Below are positions 53,280 through 62,502 of a DNA stretch of 64,000 nucleotides, one piece after another; position 1 is the first letter of the stretch; each line of letters starts with the position of its first letter. Location of the stretch: assembly GCA_031430595.1 (NCBI GenBank), contig JANPBU010000010.1, positions 310,001 to 374,000 on the forward strand, in the 5' to 3' direction. The notes under the pieces are model-generated. The model saw only the letters and a program-made list of their open reading frames with translations. It was not told the DNA's origin and made no database searches. A program made the translations under genes and the position numbers. This DNA is from JANNBN01 sp031430595 (GTDB taxonomy: Bacteria > Actinomycetota > Acidimicrobiia > Acidimicrobiales > JANYDT01).

Positions 53280-56200
53280 ATGTGGTCGGTAAGCGTTCTC
53301 GGGGCGATCAAGGTAACGAACCTCACCCTGCCGGTCACTCTTTCGTCGACTCACTCCTCACCCAACCTTTCGCCTACGTTGCTGCGCATCGTTGCGGCGC
53401 TGGTGGCCTCGCATCCAGACCCGGTCGATCGAGTCACGCTCGTCAACCGGGTGTGGGACGTGCTTCCTGACACGTCGGCGTCGTCGCTGCGCAACTTTTT
53501 GGTTCGGCTGCGAACTGCTTGCCCCGGGCTTATCGAAGTGTCGGGTGATTTCATTGGTTTCGCGCCTCAGATGGTAGAACTCGATTCGGCGATAGCCAAC
53601 GCTCATATTGAACGCGCCGATGGGGCCCGCTTAAGCAACAACACAGCGACCGAAAGCACCGAATTGGAACGCGCAAATTCGCTTTGGTACGGCGATGCAG
53701 CGTTCGCCAATATCGATGCAGCATGGCTCGTCGCACCGCGAGAATTTTTGGCGGTTCGCCGACGAGATGTTGTGCGCCGCCTCGTCGAACTGCTCGATGG
53801 GGCTGGCGATGATGCTGGCCTTGAACGACTCTTACGACCACTTGTCTCCGCCGAAAATGTTCCGAGTTGGATGATCAGTCGTCTTGCGGAAGCGTTGACC
53901 CGTCTTGCGAAACCCGAGGAAGCCCTGTCGACGCTGGTGAGGGCCACGGCGCTTTGGGGTGAAATCAGCGGAGCCCAACCACCGAGCGCCTGGCAGCTGC
54001 TCGCTTCAGATATTTGGGCTGGTGCCATTGAACCGCGTCACTCGATTTCGGCTACCGCACTACCGCCAGTGCTGAGGCTGTCAACCGAACAGTTTGTTGG
54101 CCGTCATGAGGAACTCACCAAGTTGTCGAACCCACTAGGGAAGTCACTTTTGATCTGTGGGCAAAGTGGCGCAGGAAAGTCATTCCTAGTTGCTACAGCG
54201 CTGCGGTCAGCGCTTGACCGCTCCGCTATCGAGGTGGTCTACGTGTCATGCGAGGTCTCTGATCAGCGGCCTCTCGAATGCTTTGCCCGTGTACTTAGTT
54301 CTGCTGGTGAGGTGTCAGTGGCGAGCATCGTCGAGAACCTTCTCAAGCGGTCTGACAACCGGCCCCTGCTGGTTGTTGTCGATGATGTTCAGTGGGCCGA
54401 CAGCGATACCTTAAGAGTGATCCAACGTTTGGCCGAGCGACATACCTCTGAGTTGCTCGGTGTCGTTTGCCTTGGTCGACCCTCAGAGTCGTTAGAGCGC
54501 TTACGAAGTCGACCTGTGTTTCGACCGGTGATCGAGCTCGGTGGTTTGGCCGGTGCCGATCTGGAAACTTTCTGCGAACAACGCCTCGGTCGATCAGTGG
54601 CTGACCTTCCCGCCGGTGCAGTCGAAATCACTGGCGGGTTGCCGCTACCACTTGAGATGTTTGTTACCAGTGGCGGCAACGCAATACTCGCCACGTTTGA
54701 TGCCACTCAACAAGATTTTGTGAGGTGCGCAGCGGTACTTGGCGACCGTGTCGAAGTTGATGTACTGAGTACTATCGTCGAGATTTCAAAGAAGGAAACC
54801 ATACGTATTGTGCTCGACCTTGAAGCCGCTTCGCTGCTCAGCTTTTATGAGGGGTACGTACGATTTCGTCACCCGATTGTGCAACGGGCGATAGCTGATT
54901 CAATACCCCCGGTTGCTAAAAGTCGCCTTCATGAACGAATCGCCACCTGCACAGTCGTACCGCCGTTGGTTCGAGCACGCCACGCAATGCTTGCGGTTCC
55001 ACTTATCGATAGGTCGATTGCGCGTTCGCAGGCTACTGACGCCAAACATGAGGCCAGTCTTCTCGGGCGCTTTGGTGATCAAGCCGATTTGGCGATGCTC
55101 CTTTTAGAGTCTGATGGCGAATTGCTTCGCTTGAACCCCCAAGAAGAAATCGAATTACTTCTGGAAGCGGCGACCGCTACTGAACGCGCGGGAAGGTTCG
55201 GAGCAGAACTCTTTCGAGAACGAGCCCTTGCCGCCGCTGAGGTTTCCCATGATCACCAATCGGCGTTGCGGATTATTCTTGAACCCTCAATTCAGGGTCG
55301 AAGCGCCAGTATGGTGATTACTAACGACTGGATTACCCGTGCACTTACTTTCGTCCATGCAGAACCAAACGATGACGCGATTGTTGGGCTTCGTTCAGAA
55401 AGGCTCATGAGAGCGGGCCTTAACGGCGGCATCGATGAGCTTCTCGTTGATGTTGTGTGGGCCCGTGCAATGCACTCAAAACCGGATTGTCCAAGACGAT
55501 CCGAACTAATACGTGCACTGATTACATCGACGATCGGCTCCACGGATTTCGCAACCCGCTTTGCGCTCACAGACGAACTTTTCCAGATTTCACAACATGG
55601 GTTGCCCGGATCAATCGATGAAGACGTTCGAGCTGATGCATTGTCTCTGCACGTTCGATCTGCGATGGAAGCGGGAAACCTGCCAGATGTATTGCTCGCC
55701 AGTCACTGCTTCGAACCGGTCGATGAGCCACACCGGAATGTTGACCATTGGGCTGCGCAAGCGGTGCGTGCTGGCATCGCTGCTCTCTCTCAAAACTTGG
55801 GCGCGTCGATAGCGCTTGCCTACGACGCTGCGGTGCTCGGAACCTCCAACGGCATTGCCGACGCATTCCCTGTATGGATGCTCCAATCGTCTGAGCTCGC
55901 CGAATGTGGGGCGCCACCGGCGCGAGGTGTCATTGATCCGACCATGACCTTCCTTCCCGGGGACGAGACCCACCGCCCGCTCGCTGAATCATCGCGGAAC
56001 GCTCATGCTTACGTAGGGGCATTTTCAGCACTATCGCTTGCACGCATTGGTGAGCATCTTCAAGCACAGAAACTTCTCAGAATTGCACTTGAGGTTCATC
56101 ACCCGGCATCTACCGATCTGTTGATGTTGCCTGCGGCTGGATTGGCGGTTGAAGCGTGTTGGTTGCTGCGTGACACGGATTCGCCGGTGATCATTCCGAA

Positions 56201-56429
56201 CGAAATCGTCGAATTGTTTCGCCAGCTCGAAACCACCCATGTGTTGGTGGGGGCCACCCCGGTGTGGTCGCTCGGGCCGGCCAGTCGTTTCGTGGCCCTC
56301 GCCGAGGTCATGAAAACCCGAGCGGGCCTGCATGCTGGCGTCTTTTCTGCGGTTATCGAACAATGCAAAGGTCAGGGGCAAGGTTTGTGGGCCGCGCGAA
56401 CGTTAAGTGATTTCAACCAATTCCGGTAG
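53280..56429 (+). CDS. SARP-like regulator: winged-helix/BTAD with AAA ATPase and helical repeats
   Basis: 1049 residues from ATG 53280 (an in-frame GTG at 53256 is possible). Residues about 1-95 are an OmpR-type winged helix as in SARPs (WSVSVLGAIKV, LLRIVAALVASHPDPVDRVTLVNRVWDVLPDTSASSLRNFLVRLRTAC). Next is a BTAD-like helical segment (about 100-245). The STAND/AAA-like ATPase has a Walker A GQSGAGKS (294-301) and a Walker B LLVVVDDVQWAD. The remaining 500 residues are helical, perhaps TPR-like, without clear motifs and with no C-terminal LuxR domain. Such proteins activate secondary-metabolite or other gene sets upon binding a signal. No obvious target cluster is adjacent. The gene follows htpX by about 50 bases. 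Confidence 0.82.
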   Translation: MWSVSVLGAIKVTNLTLPVTLSSTHSSPNLSPTLLRIVAALVASHPDPVDRVTLVNRVWDVLPDTSASSLRNFLVRLRTACPGLIEVSGDFIGFAPQMVELDSAIANAHIERADGARLSNNTATESTELERANSLWYGDAAFANIDAAWLVAPREFLAVRRRDVVRRLVELLDGAGDDAGLERLLRPLVSAENVPSWMISRLAEALTRLAKPEEALSTLVRATALWGEISGAQPPSAWQLLASDIWAGAIEPRHSISATALPPVLRLSTEQFVGRHEELTKLSNPLGKSLLICGQSGAGKSFLVATALRSALDRSAIEVVYVSCEVSDQRPLECFARVLSSAGEVSVASIVENLLKRSDNRPLLVVVDDVQWADSDTLRVIQRLAERHTSELLGVVCLGRPSESLERLRSRPVFRPVIELGGLAGADLETFCEQRLGRSVADLPAGAVEITGGLPLPLEMFVTSGGNAILATFDATQQDFVRCAAVLGDRVEVDVLSTIVEISKKETIRIVLDLEAASLLSFYEGYVRFRHPIVQRAIADSIPPVAKSRLHERIATCTVVPPLVRARHAMLAVPLIDRSIARSQATDAKHEASLLGRFGDQADLAMLLLESDGELLRLNPQEEIELLLEAATATERAGRFGAELFRERALAAAEVSHDHQSALRIILEPSIQGRSASMVITNDWITRALTFVHAEPNDDAIVGLRSERLMRAGLNGGIDELLVDVVWARAMHSKPDCPRRSELIRALITSTIGSTDFATRFALTDELFQISQHGLPGSIDEDVRADALSLHVRSAMEAGNLPDVLLASHCFEPVDEPHRNVDHWAAQAVRAGIAALSQNLGASIALAYDAAVLGTSNGIADAFPVWMLQSSELAECGAPPARGVIDPTMTFLPGDETHRPLAESSRNAHAYVGAFSALSLARIGEHLQAQKLLRIALEVHHPASTDLLMLPAAGLAVEACWLLRDTDSPVIIPNEIVELFRQLETTHVLVGATPVWSLGPASRFVALAEVMKTRAGLHAGVFSAVIEQCKGQGQGLWAARTLSDFNQFR

Positions 56430-56521
56430 GGTAAGCCCGCTGTTGCGCTGTTGTTGCGCACCACTTCGTATGCTTTCTATGTCGCTTTACGACGGATACC
56501 AGCGCGCACCACATCGGGGGG

Positions 56522-56549
56522 CGAGTTGGGGCTTTATCGCCCCGACTCG
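56522..56549 (+). terminator. Hairpin after the SARP-like gene
   Basis: CGAGTTGGGGC and GCCCCGACTCG pair over 11 positions (one G-T) with loop TTTATC. There is no T-run, so it may act by stalling or be a processing site. It lies in the 302-base gap before pdxS, in which I see no gene. Confidence 0.4.
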
Positions 56550-56718
56550 GTAGTGTCTCAGCCGTCCACTTCCCCTATCCTGGCCCACGTTTTGCGCTGC
56601 GCACGAAAAGATGCACATGACGGGCTCGCATCATCACTTGTGTGCATGGCACCGTATGAACGGACGATAACTGGGGTTCACTGATGAAACTCGTTCGCGG
56701 TTTGCCAGGCCCCGGTCA

Positions 56719-56724
56719 TAGGAT
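56719..56724 (+). promoter_or_regulatory. -10 box (TAGGAT) of pdxS
   Basis: TAGGAT is 7 nt before ATG 56732. It sets the pdxS start against an in-frame ATG at 56684, which would put non-homologous residues ahead of the family core. Confidence 0.5.
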
Positions 56725-56731
56725 GTCAGGC

Positions 56732-57622
56732 ATGAGTGAAAACGACCGTTCTGTTGGTACAGCCCGAGTAAAGCGTGGCCTCGCCGAAATGCTGAAGGGT
56801 GGCGTCATCATGGACGTCATGAATGCCGAGCAGGCCCGCATTGCTGAAGACGCCGGGGCGTGTGCGGTGATGGCTTTGGAACGTATTCCGAGCCGAATTC
56901 GTCGCGACGGCGGTGTTGCGCGATCGAGCGATCCGCAAATGATCGAAGAAATCCAGGCCACCGTGACCATTCCGGTGATGGCCAAAGCACGAATCGGGCA
57001 CTTCGTAGAAGCCCAAATCCTTGAAGCCCTTGGCGTTGACTACATCGACGAATCAGAGGTTCTTACCCCAGCCGACGAGATGCACCATATCGATAAGTGG
57101 GCGTTCAGCATCCCGTTCGTATGTGGCGCTACGAACCTGGGCGAAGCGCTCCGCCGCATAAACGAGGGTGCCTGCATGATTCGTTCAAAGGGCGAAGCTG
57201 GTACCGGAAACATTGTTGAAGCGGTTCGGCATATGCGCCAAATCACGGGCGATATCAAAAAGATCACCCTCGCTGACAAGCAAGAATTGTTCCAGTGGGC
57301 GAAGCAGCTCAATGCCCCGTACGAACTAGTCGCCGAAATCGCCGAAACGGGCAAACTACCGGTTCCATTGTTCTCTGCTGGCGGAATCGCTACCCCGGCC
57401 GATGCTGCACTGTGTATGCAGCTCGGTGCCGAAGCGGTATTCGTAGGCTCAGGCATCTTCGAGTCAGAAGACCCACTGCATGTAGGCAAGGCCATCGTCG
57501 AAGCAACCACAAACTTCCGTGATGCCTCTATCTTGGCGAAGGTATCTCGTGGGCTCGGCAACCTGATGCCCGGCCTCGAAATCGGCAAACTCGACGTTCG
57601 TTACGCAGAGCGCGGCTGGTAA
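56732..57622 (+). CDS. pdxS: Pyridoxal 5'-phosphate synthase lyase subunit PdxS
   Basis: 296 residues. Condenses ribose 5-phosphate, glyceraldehyde 3-phosphate and ammonia from PdxT into PLP. The (beta/alpha)8 barrel shows GTARVKRGLAEMLKGGVIMDV, ALERIPSRIRRDGGVARSSDP, MAKARIGHFVEAQILEALGVDYIDESEVLTPAD, GATNLGEALRRINEGACMIRSKGEAGTGNIVEAVRHMR and LFSAGGIATPADAALCMQLGAEAVFVGSGIF, all highly conserved. The two active-site lysines are in the DV.N and RSKGEAGTG areas. pdxT is not adjacent but about 55 kb away on the other strand. Confidence 0.96.
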   Translation: MSENDRSVGTARVKRGLAEMLKGGVIMDVMNAEQARIAEDAGACAVMALERIPSRIRRDGGVARSSDPQMIEEIQATVTIPVMAKARIGHFVEAQILEALGVDYIDESEVLTPADEMHHIDKWAFSIPFVCGATNLGEALRRINEGACMIRSKGEAGTGNIVEAVRHMRQITGDIKKITLADKQELFQWAKQLNAPYELVAEIAETGKLPVPLFSAGGIATPADAALCMQLGAEAVFVGSGIFESEDPLHVGKAIVEATTNFRDASILAKVSRGLGNLMPGLEIGKLDVRYAERGW

Positions 57623-57631
57623 CAAACGTCA

Positions 57632-58324
57632 TTATGCGCCGGGTTGGCCCGAAAGCGCTTCGAGCGCTTCGGGCAAGATCGACTCGACCACCCCGTACTC
57701 TTCTACGACTGCTGCAAGCCACGCGGGCCTCGCAGCAGTACAGATGTGTACCGCTGCTACCTCAATCGATGTGGCCCCGACGTATTGGCGAACAAACGAC
57801 GACACGTAATTCGGCGGCCGGACATCAATCGCAAGTTCCATAAGGGCGAACGGGTCAGGAGTTCCCCCAATGCCTGGCGACGCCGGAACCATGATCGTTT
57901 CAGAACCTGGTCGAACTCCTCCCCCGGCCAAACCCGGTCCTCCTTGCACGATGACCCCTCGAACCCGTTGCGGTGCGGCCCCCGCAATGAGCAGCGCGAC
58001 GTAACCACCAAGACCACTTCCCAGCAACGTTGACGGTCCAAGGTAACGCAGCGCCGTATCAACGTCGGCCATCAAAATCTCGCACGAGTACCCGCCACCA
58101 ACCGCCACATCGGAAGCCCCATGGCCACAAAAATCGAGACCCCACACTGCCCCTGGCCACCCGATTTCTACTTCTGCCGAAAGGTGTTGCTGGGTGGCTT
58201 CGCCGAGACCGTGCAGGAGCAAAAGAGGAGATGCTGCTACCACGTTCGACAGAGCGTTCGCCTCGGCGGGTCGTAGCTCGTGCAACACCAAATCAAGTCG
58301 ACCGTGACGCAGGGTTACCTTCAT
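57632..58324 (-). CDS. Alpha/beta-hydrolase fold protein
   Basis: 230 residues. LLLLHGLGEATQQHL is the oxyanion-side strand/loop, GLDFCGHGASD follows, and the nucleophile position is LLGSGLGGYVALLIAG, with Ser in G-S-G-L-G. The His at the end is likely in AAVHICTAARP or earlier; it is not certain. The start is ATG 58324, which overlaps the preceding gene's stop by ATGA. Third gene of a thiolase-hydrolase-hydrolase operon. Substrate unknown. Confidence 0.8.
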   Translation of the reverse strand: MKVTLRHGRLDLVLHELRPAEANALSNVVAASPLLLLHGLGEATQQHLSAEVEIGWPGAVWGLDFCGHGASDVAVGGGYSCEILMADVDTALRYLGPSTLLGSGLGGYVALLIAGAAPQRVRGVIVQGGPGLAGGGVRPGSETIMVPASPGIGGTPDPFALMELAIDVRPPNYVSSFVRQYVGATSIEVAAVHICTAARPAWLAAVVEEYGVVESILPEALEALSGQPGA

Positions 58325-59304
58325 GCCGGTGACCCCAAAAATTCGGTGACTTTGCCTGCTGTCCATCCCGGTTGTTCTATGTGTACAAAGTGTCCGGTTG
58401 AAGCCACAATCATTTCCGATTTGACGGGTAAATACTTGGTGACGTGGCGAGGTCGGGTGCCCCATCCCATTGGCTCTTGGTCTTCACACAAAATAGCGAG
58501 CAACGGCATCGAGAGCTGCGCCATTCCTTCAAGGGCCCATTCGGGTCGCCACGGCCCGAATCCGCCGGGACGAAGCATCGGGTCAATCTTCCAACGCCAA
58601 CCATCGGCATCGCGTCGAGCCCCCACGGTCACGAGGTAGCACAACCACCGATGGTCAAGTCGAGGGTTCATTCGGGCTCGTCGTTGGGCCAAACCTTCAA
58701 GGGTATCGGGGCGACGTTCTTTGGTACCTGCTGCTTGTCGATGATCAAGCCAACCCGCAAGGTCTCCGCCAGCAAGACGGGTTCGCATCGCATCAACAAC
58801 ATCCGGTTGCGGCGAATTCGACGGAATGCCATCGATGTTGACCACTTTTGCAAACCGGTGCGGCATCGCTTCGGCCAGGCGAAGGGCCATTGCTCCACCT
58901 TTGGAGTGCCCAACAATCGGCACCGGGCCATGCGAAGCGGGGGCAACAAGATCGAGCACCGAAACCGCGTCTCGAAGATCGGAACTCCAGTTTCCCATCG
59001 CTGCCCATTCTGAGTTTCCGTGGCAGCGATGATCCCAACTCACTACACGCCATCCGGCCGATACGAGCAGCGGCGCAAACACATCGTAGGTTCGAGCGAA
59101 ATCGAGGCCACCGTGAACCAGCATAAGCACAGGGTCATTCACCGAGCCCCACTCGTACACCGTGATTCGAACCCCATGTGAATGAATGTCATACGAGCGA
59201 TCGGGCTGTTGGGCATGGGAAATCGAAACGGTGCCGGCCGGTTCACTGATAACGGCACCATCGACCACGTCGTTCATGGTCAGAGAAAACAGAGATTCAA
59301 TCAT
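58321..59304 (-). CDS. Alpha/beta-hydrolase fold protein
   Basis: 327 residues. MLVHGGLDFARTYDVFAPLLVSAGWRVVSWDHRCHGNSEW, then the nucleophile elbow VPIVGHSKGGAMALRLA (Ser), DGIPSNSP around the acid position and VASTGHFVHIEQPGW with the catalytic His. A complete triad, so an active hydrolase or esterase of small molecules. It overlaps the upstream thiolase gene and downstream hydrolase gene by ATGA each, so three proteins are made in step. Confidence 0.87.
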   Translation of the reverse strand: MIESLFSLTMNDVVDGAVISEPAGTVSISHAQQPDRSYDIHSHGVRITVYEWGSVNDPVLMLVHGGLDFARTYDVFAPLLVSAGWRVVSWDHRCHGNSEWAAMGNWSSDLRDAVSVLDLVAPASHGPVPIVGHSKGGAMALRLAEAMPHRFAKVVNIDGIPSNSPQPDVVDAMRTRLAGGDLAGWLDHRQAAGTKERRPDTLEGLAQRRARMNPRLDHRWLCYLVTVGARRDADGWRWKIDPMLRPGGFGPWRPEWALEGMAQLSMPLLAILCEDQEPMGWGTRPRHVTKYLPVKSEMIVASTGHFVHIEQPGWTAGKVTEFLGSPA

Positions 59305-60908
59305 CGCAGGGTCACTTTGTTGAGTTGTCCAGGTTCACCGTCAATGTCGGGCGTGCCAGCTTCAACGAACACCCTACGACCAACCCCTTCCGACGCAGTA
59401 AGTGCACGTACCTCGTCATCTGATAGCGATCCGTTTCCGACGGTTCGTCGGCCATCATCGAGTAGCACGATGAACATCGATCTGATGGGTGCCCCATCTC
59501 GGCCGTACTCAATCGTGTACGAAACCACGTGCCCCTCGCCAGACACACAGTCAACAACTTCGGGGCCTTCTAGTGCTTCTTTCGACAGTTTCACTTTAAC
59601 ACCACGATGTGTACCGACACGCTGAGTACCACTACGTACCGCATGCCCACCTAACAAAGAGATTGCGTGTTTCGTCGCCGTCATACCAAGCGACGAAACA
59701 AGCGCCACGTTGCCTTCACCACCCCTGATTCGCTCAACGGCAACACACATCGAATGCAACGCATAACTGTTTCCCGGGCCACCCGCATACGCCAACCCGC
59801 CGGTTAACGTCACCCCGCGTGCATCGTTGTCTTCGATGCCAATAGCCCGCATCGCCATCTGAACCGCCGACGGAAAGCACGAGTACAGATCGATCAGATC
59901 AACTTCGCCCAGCTCGACACCGGCCTGTTCAAATGCTGCGGTCGCCGCTGCCGCAATAGCAGGAGACTCGGCAAGGTCAGCTCGTTCAATAGGAGTCCAC
60001 GCATCGGTACACGAGGCACCTCCCAGAAACTGCACCTGATACTCACGTGCAATACCTCTTCGGTCGGCTTCGGCTTGGCTCATGATTAATAGCGCGGCCG
60101 ACTGATCAACTTCCATAATCGCGTTCATCCGTTTCGGGTACGGAAACGACACCCAGCGATTTCCCGGGTCAACTGTCGCAATCTCCGCAGCAGTCAATGC
60201 AGTCGGAAACCACGCGTACGGATTAGTCGCAGCGACCGCTGAATTTCGGGCCATAAGTTCACTTACGTGTTGTTGATGTTCTTCAATTGTGCGACCTGCT
60301 TTGGCCCGAATCGCATTTTCGTACATCGGGTAACAGTGAATCGGGGCAACCATGCCGTGGCGAACTTCGGTGGGGGTGGTGAGCGGACGTTGACCCTTCA
60401 AGAAATCGCGGTGGCCGGGAAATGGGGTCCAATGCTCTTTGAGGTCCACGCCTTCTTTCCGGGCCCGCCGCAATGAGTACACGACCTCGCTACCGGTAAG
60501 AACAGCCACATCTAACAACCCGTCAGCGATCGAGTTGGCTACTTCGTGCAGTAGGTCACCGGGGCTATTACCCCCGGGTGGCCAGATAAACGTTTGGGTC
60601 ACCCCCGCTAACCCGGCTGAGCTGGCGGTCGAAGCGCACAGATCGGTGTACCCCCAGCCGAGTGGGTCGACACACGCAAGCGCCGTGACCGTGGCCCGAA
60701 TCTGTTCGGAGTCGCCTGCCCCATGTGCTGCTGCATCGTCGATGGCCTTATCGATTGCTTGCGCCATCAAGTTTGCTGGCTCAATCGGCTCCCATGGTCC
60801 GTCGAGTTCTGGTCGTCGCCGAACCTGCCCCACCCCAACAATGACGGCTATGCGGTTCGAGGCCGATTCGGTGAGTGATTTATCGTCAATTGGGGTAGTA
60901 CTCGACAC
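59301..60908 (-). CDS. Thiolase-family (acetyl-CoA acetyltransferase-like) protein
   Basis: 535 residues from GTG 60908, supported by TAGAGT 8 nt upstream. The thiolase fold is clear: IAVIVGVGQVRRRPE, a domain with DVAVLTGSEVVYS, DLIDLYSCFPSAVQMAMRAIGI, TGGLAYAGGPGNSYALHSM and VALVSSLGMTATKHAISLL. The nucleophile Cys and the GGG loop of degradative thiolases are not typical, placing it in the SCP2/large thiolase-like group. A C-terminal OB-like extension (VVDCVSGEGHVVSYTIEYGRDGAP) is also present. First gene of a three-gene operon; likely in beta-oxidation of an unusual acyl-CoA. Confidence 0.85.
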   Translation of the reverse strand: MSSTTPIDDKSLTESASNRIAVIVGVGQVRRRPELDGPWEPIEPANLMAQAIDKAIDDAAAHGAGDSEQIRATVTALACVDPLGWGYTDLCASTASSAGLAGVTQTFIWPPGGNSPGDLLHEVANSIADGLLDVAVLTGSEVVYSLRRARKEGVDLKEHWTPFPGHRDFLKGQRPLTTPTEVRHGMVAPIHCYPMYENAIRAKAGRTIEEHQQHVSELMARNSAVAATNPYAWFPTALTAAEIATVDPGNRWVSFPYPKRMNAIMEVDQSAALLIMSQAEADRRGIAREYQVQFLGGASCTDAWTPIERADLAESPAIAAAATAAFEQAGVELGEVDLIDLYSCFPSAVQMAMRAIGIEDNDARGVTLTGGLAYAGGPGNSYALHSMCVAVERIRGGEGNVALVSSLGMTATKHAISLLGGHAVRSGTQRVGTHRGVKVKLSKEALEGPEVVDCVSGEGHVVSYTIEYGRDGAPIRSMFIVLLDDGRRTVGNGSLSDDEVRALTASEGVGRRVFVEAGTPDIDGEPGQLNKVTLR

Positions 60909-60916
60909 GGGGGTCA

Positions 60917-60922
60917 ACTCTA
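60917..60922 (-). promoter_or_regulatory. -10 box (TAGAGT) of the thiolase operon
   Basis: TAGAGT on the minus strand is 8 nt before GTG 60908. It falls inside a longer open frame to 60929, which argues for the shorter protein. Confidence 0.4.
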
Positions 60923-61010
60923 CGAGCACACGGCCACGCGAAAGGAATCGTGGGCGATCGTAGAATCGTGCTCAAGGTCGACGAACAAGTAACCGATGTT
61001 GATTGCATCT

Positions 61011-61631
61011 ATGGGCCTATTCACTGGACGCAAACAAAAGGAATCCGCACCGCAGCCAGCCATGGCCGGTGGCGAACGCGTCTATTCACTTGGCCCAACT
61101 CCGCAATCGATTACCGCCAGGGAAGCCTTCGCCGCCGTTACACCGTATGTCGAGGCGACGGGGGCAAGCCGACGGCTATTCCTCATACTTTCTGGGGCGA
61201 ACCTCAACGAAGAGGGACGCGCTGACGAGTGGCAGTTCCACTACATCTTCCCGAATGACCAGTGTGAGACGGTGTACACCGTCATGGTTGGGGCTGGTTC
61301 GCCCGTTGCTGGCTGCGCTGCCCTTATCGAGGTAGTGACACCGTGGCCCCCTCCAGGTTCTACGCAAGAAGCCATGTTGCAGTTTCAGGGTCCGGCGGCA
61401 CGCCTGGTTGTTGAACAGCAGTGGACCGATCGTATTGAACGGCTTCCCGGGCTTCCCGAACAGTTTGTTGACTCGACCGTTGCAGTGGCGCTCATGAAGG
61501 AAAAGGGTTCCGACCTGCAACTCGATGGCGAATCGGTGCGACTAAAAGGGCGTACCCCACCCGGCGGCTACCCCGTTTGGGAAATGATGACCGGGTTCGA
61601 GGTACTTCGAACCCCGTTCACCCAGCACTAG
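61011..61631 (+). CDS. Conserved hypothetical soluble protein
   Basis: 206 residues, not recognised. It begins MGLFTGRKQKE and contains RRLFLILSGANLNEEGRADEWQFHYIFPNDQCETVYTVM, then a Pro-rich loop (VVTPWPPPGST) and SDLQLDGESVRLKGRTPPGGYPVWEMMTGFEVLRTPF. No signal peptide or membrane segment. The beta-rich pattern with a central acidic/aromatic strand and G-x3-W-E suggests a small binding domain. It stands alone, divergent from the thiolase operon by about 100 bases. Confidence 0.75.
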   Translation: MGLFTGRKQKESAPQPAMAGGERVYSLGPTPQSITAREAFAAVTPYVEATGASRRLFLILSGANLNEEGRADEWQFHYIFPNDQCETVYTVMVGAGSPVAGCAALIEVVTPWPPPGSTQEAMLQFQGPAARLVVEQQWTDRIERLPGLPEQFVDSTVAVALMKEKGSDLQLDGESVRLKGRTPPGGYPVWEMMTGFEVLRTPFTQH

Positions 61632-61645
61632 CCCTGCCCTCTTCG

Positions 61646-61692
61646 CTAACTGGAGAATTTCCGGCCTATTAAGCCGGAATTCCTCCAATTAG
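61646..61692. terminator. Bidirectional terminator-like inverted repeat
   Basis: 20-nt arms at 61646-61665 and 61673-61692 pair at 17 of 20 positions around a 7-nt AT-rich loop. It lies between the converging hypothetical gene and enoyl-CoA hydratase gene. The inner stem CCGGC/GCCGG is strong. Confidence 0.6.
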
Positions 61693-61706
61693 TGGTGGTT
61701 GGCGGG

Positions 61707-62495
61707 TTACTTTCCGGTGAAGATCGGGTCGCGGCGTTCGAGCATCGCGGCGATTCCTTCTTCGGCGTCCGAAGTTGCCGACAGCCAATCTTGGGTTTGG
61801 CGTTCATGCGCGAGTTGTATCCGCACCCGCTCGGCGAGACCCTTGCGCATTGTTGCCCGGGTGGCTTGCACCGCAAGTGGTGCAGCCGACGCAATTTCGG
61901 TGGCAAGTTCGATGGCGGTCGCCCGAACCTGATCACGTTCGACTATCCGGTTCGCGAGGCCTAGCGACATACATTCCTCGCCACCAATTCGGCGTCCGGT
62001 TAAAAGAATGTCGCTGGCTCGTGCTGGGCCAACGAGTTCTGGCAGGGTCAGCGAAATGCCGAATCCGGGATGGATACCGAGTCGAACAAAGTTGGTCGCC
62101 ATGAATGCTTCGGGGCAGATAACGCGCAAATCGCAAGCGGTCGCCAGCCCAAATCCCGCGCCAACCGCAGGTCCGTGTACCGCAGCCACCAGCGGAATGT
62201 CCACCGAAAATAAGCGCACAGCCGACTCGTAAAACGGCCCGATTGGGCTGTCGTCAACCTTTGCGACGAACTGGTTGAATCCGGCTGCTCGGGCTCCGGA
62301 GTCTCCGGCGAATTGTGCCCCGGCACAAAACGACTTTCCTTCGGAACAAATCACGGCGGCTCGGGCCCCGTCGGCTTGGGCAGACAGCAACGCATCGGCG
62401 AGTTCATTCATAAGTTCAGCCGAGGCGAAATTGTGGGGTCCGGCAAGAAGTTCAACTACGACAACGTGCTCAAGGCGAGAAATTCCAACAGTCAT
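61707..62495 (-). CDS. Enoyl-CoA hydratase/isomerase family protein
   Basis: 262 residues of the crotonase fold. The N-terminal oxyanion segment is SEGKSFCAGAQFAGD, the second is AAVHGPAVGAGFGLATACDLRV, then TNFVRLGIHPGFGISLTLPELVG. The catalytic Glu pair of hydratases is only partly placed (the usual E in the first loop seems absent), so isomerase or another crotonase activity is possible. The ATG at 62495 has TAGGCT 7 nt upstream, overlapping the stop of the preceding gene. Linked with fatty-acid breakdown by its neighbours. Confidence 0.87.
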   Translation of the reverse strand: MTVGISRLEHVVVVELLAGPHNFASAELMNELADALLSAQADGARAAVICSEGKSFCAGAQFAGDSGARAAGFNQFVAKVDDSPIGPFYESAVRLFSVDIPLVAAVHGPAVGAGFGLATACDLRVICPEAFMATNFVRLGIHPGFGISLTLPELVGPARASDILLTGRRIGGEECMSLGLANRIVERDQVRATAIELATEIASAAPLAVQATRATMRKGLAERVRIQLAHERQTQDWLSATSDAEEGIAAMLERRDPIFTGK

Positions 62496-62502
62496 GGACC
62501 GA

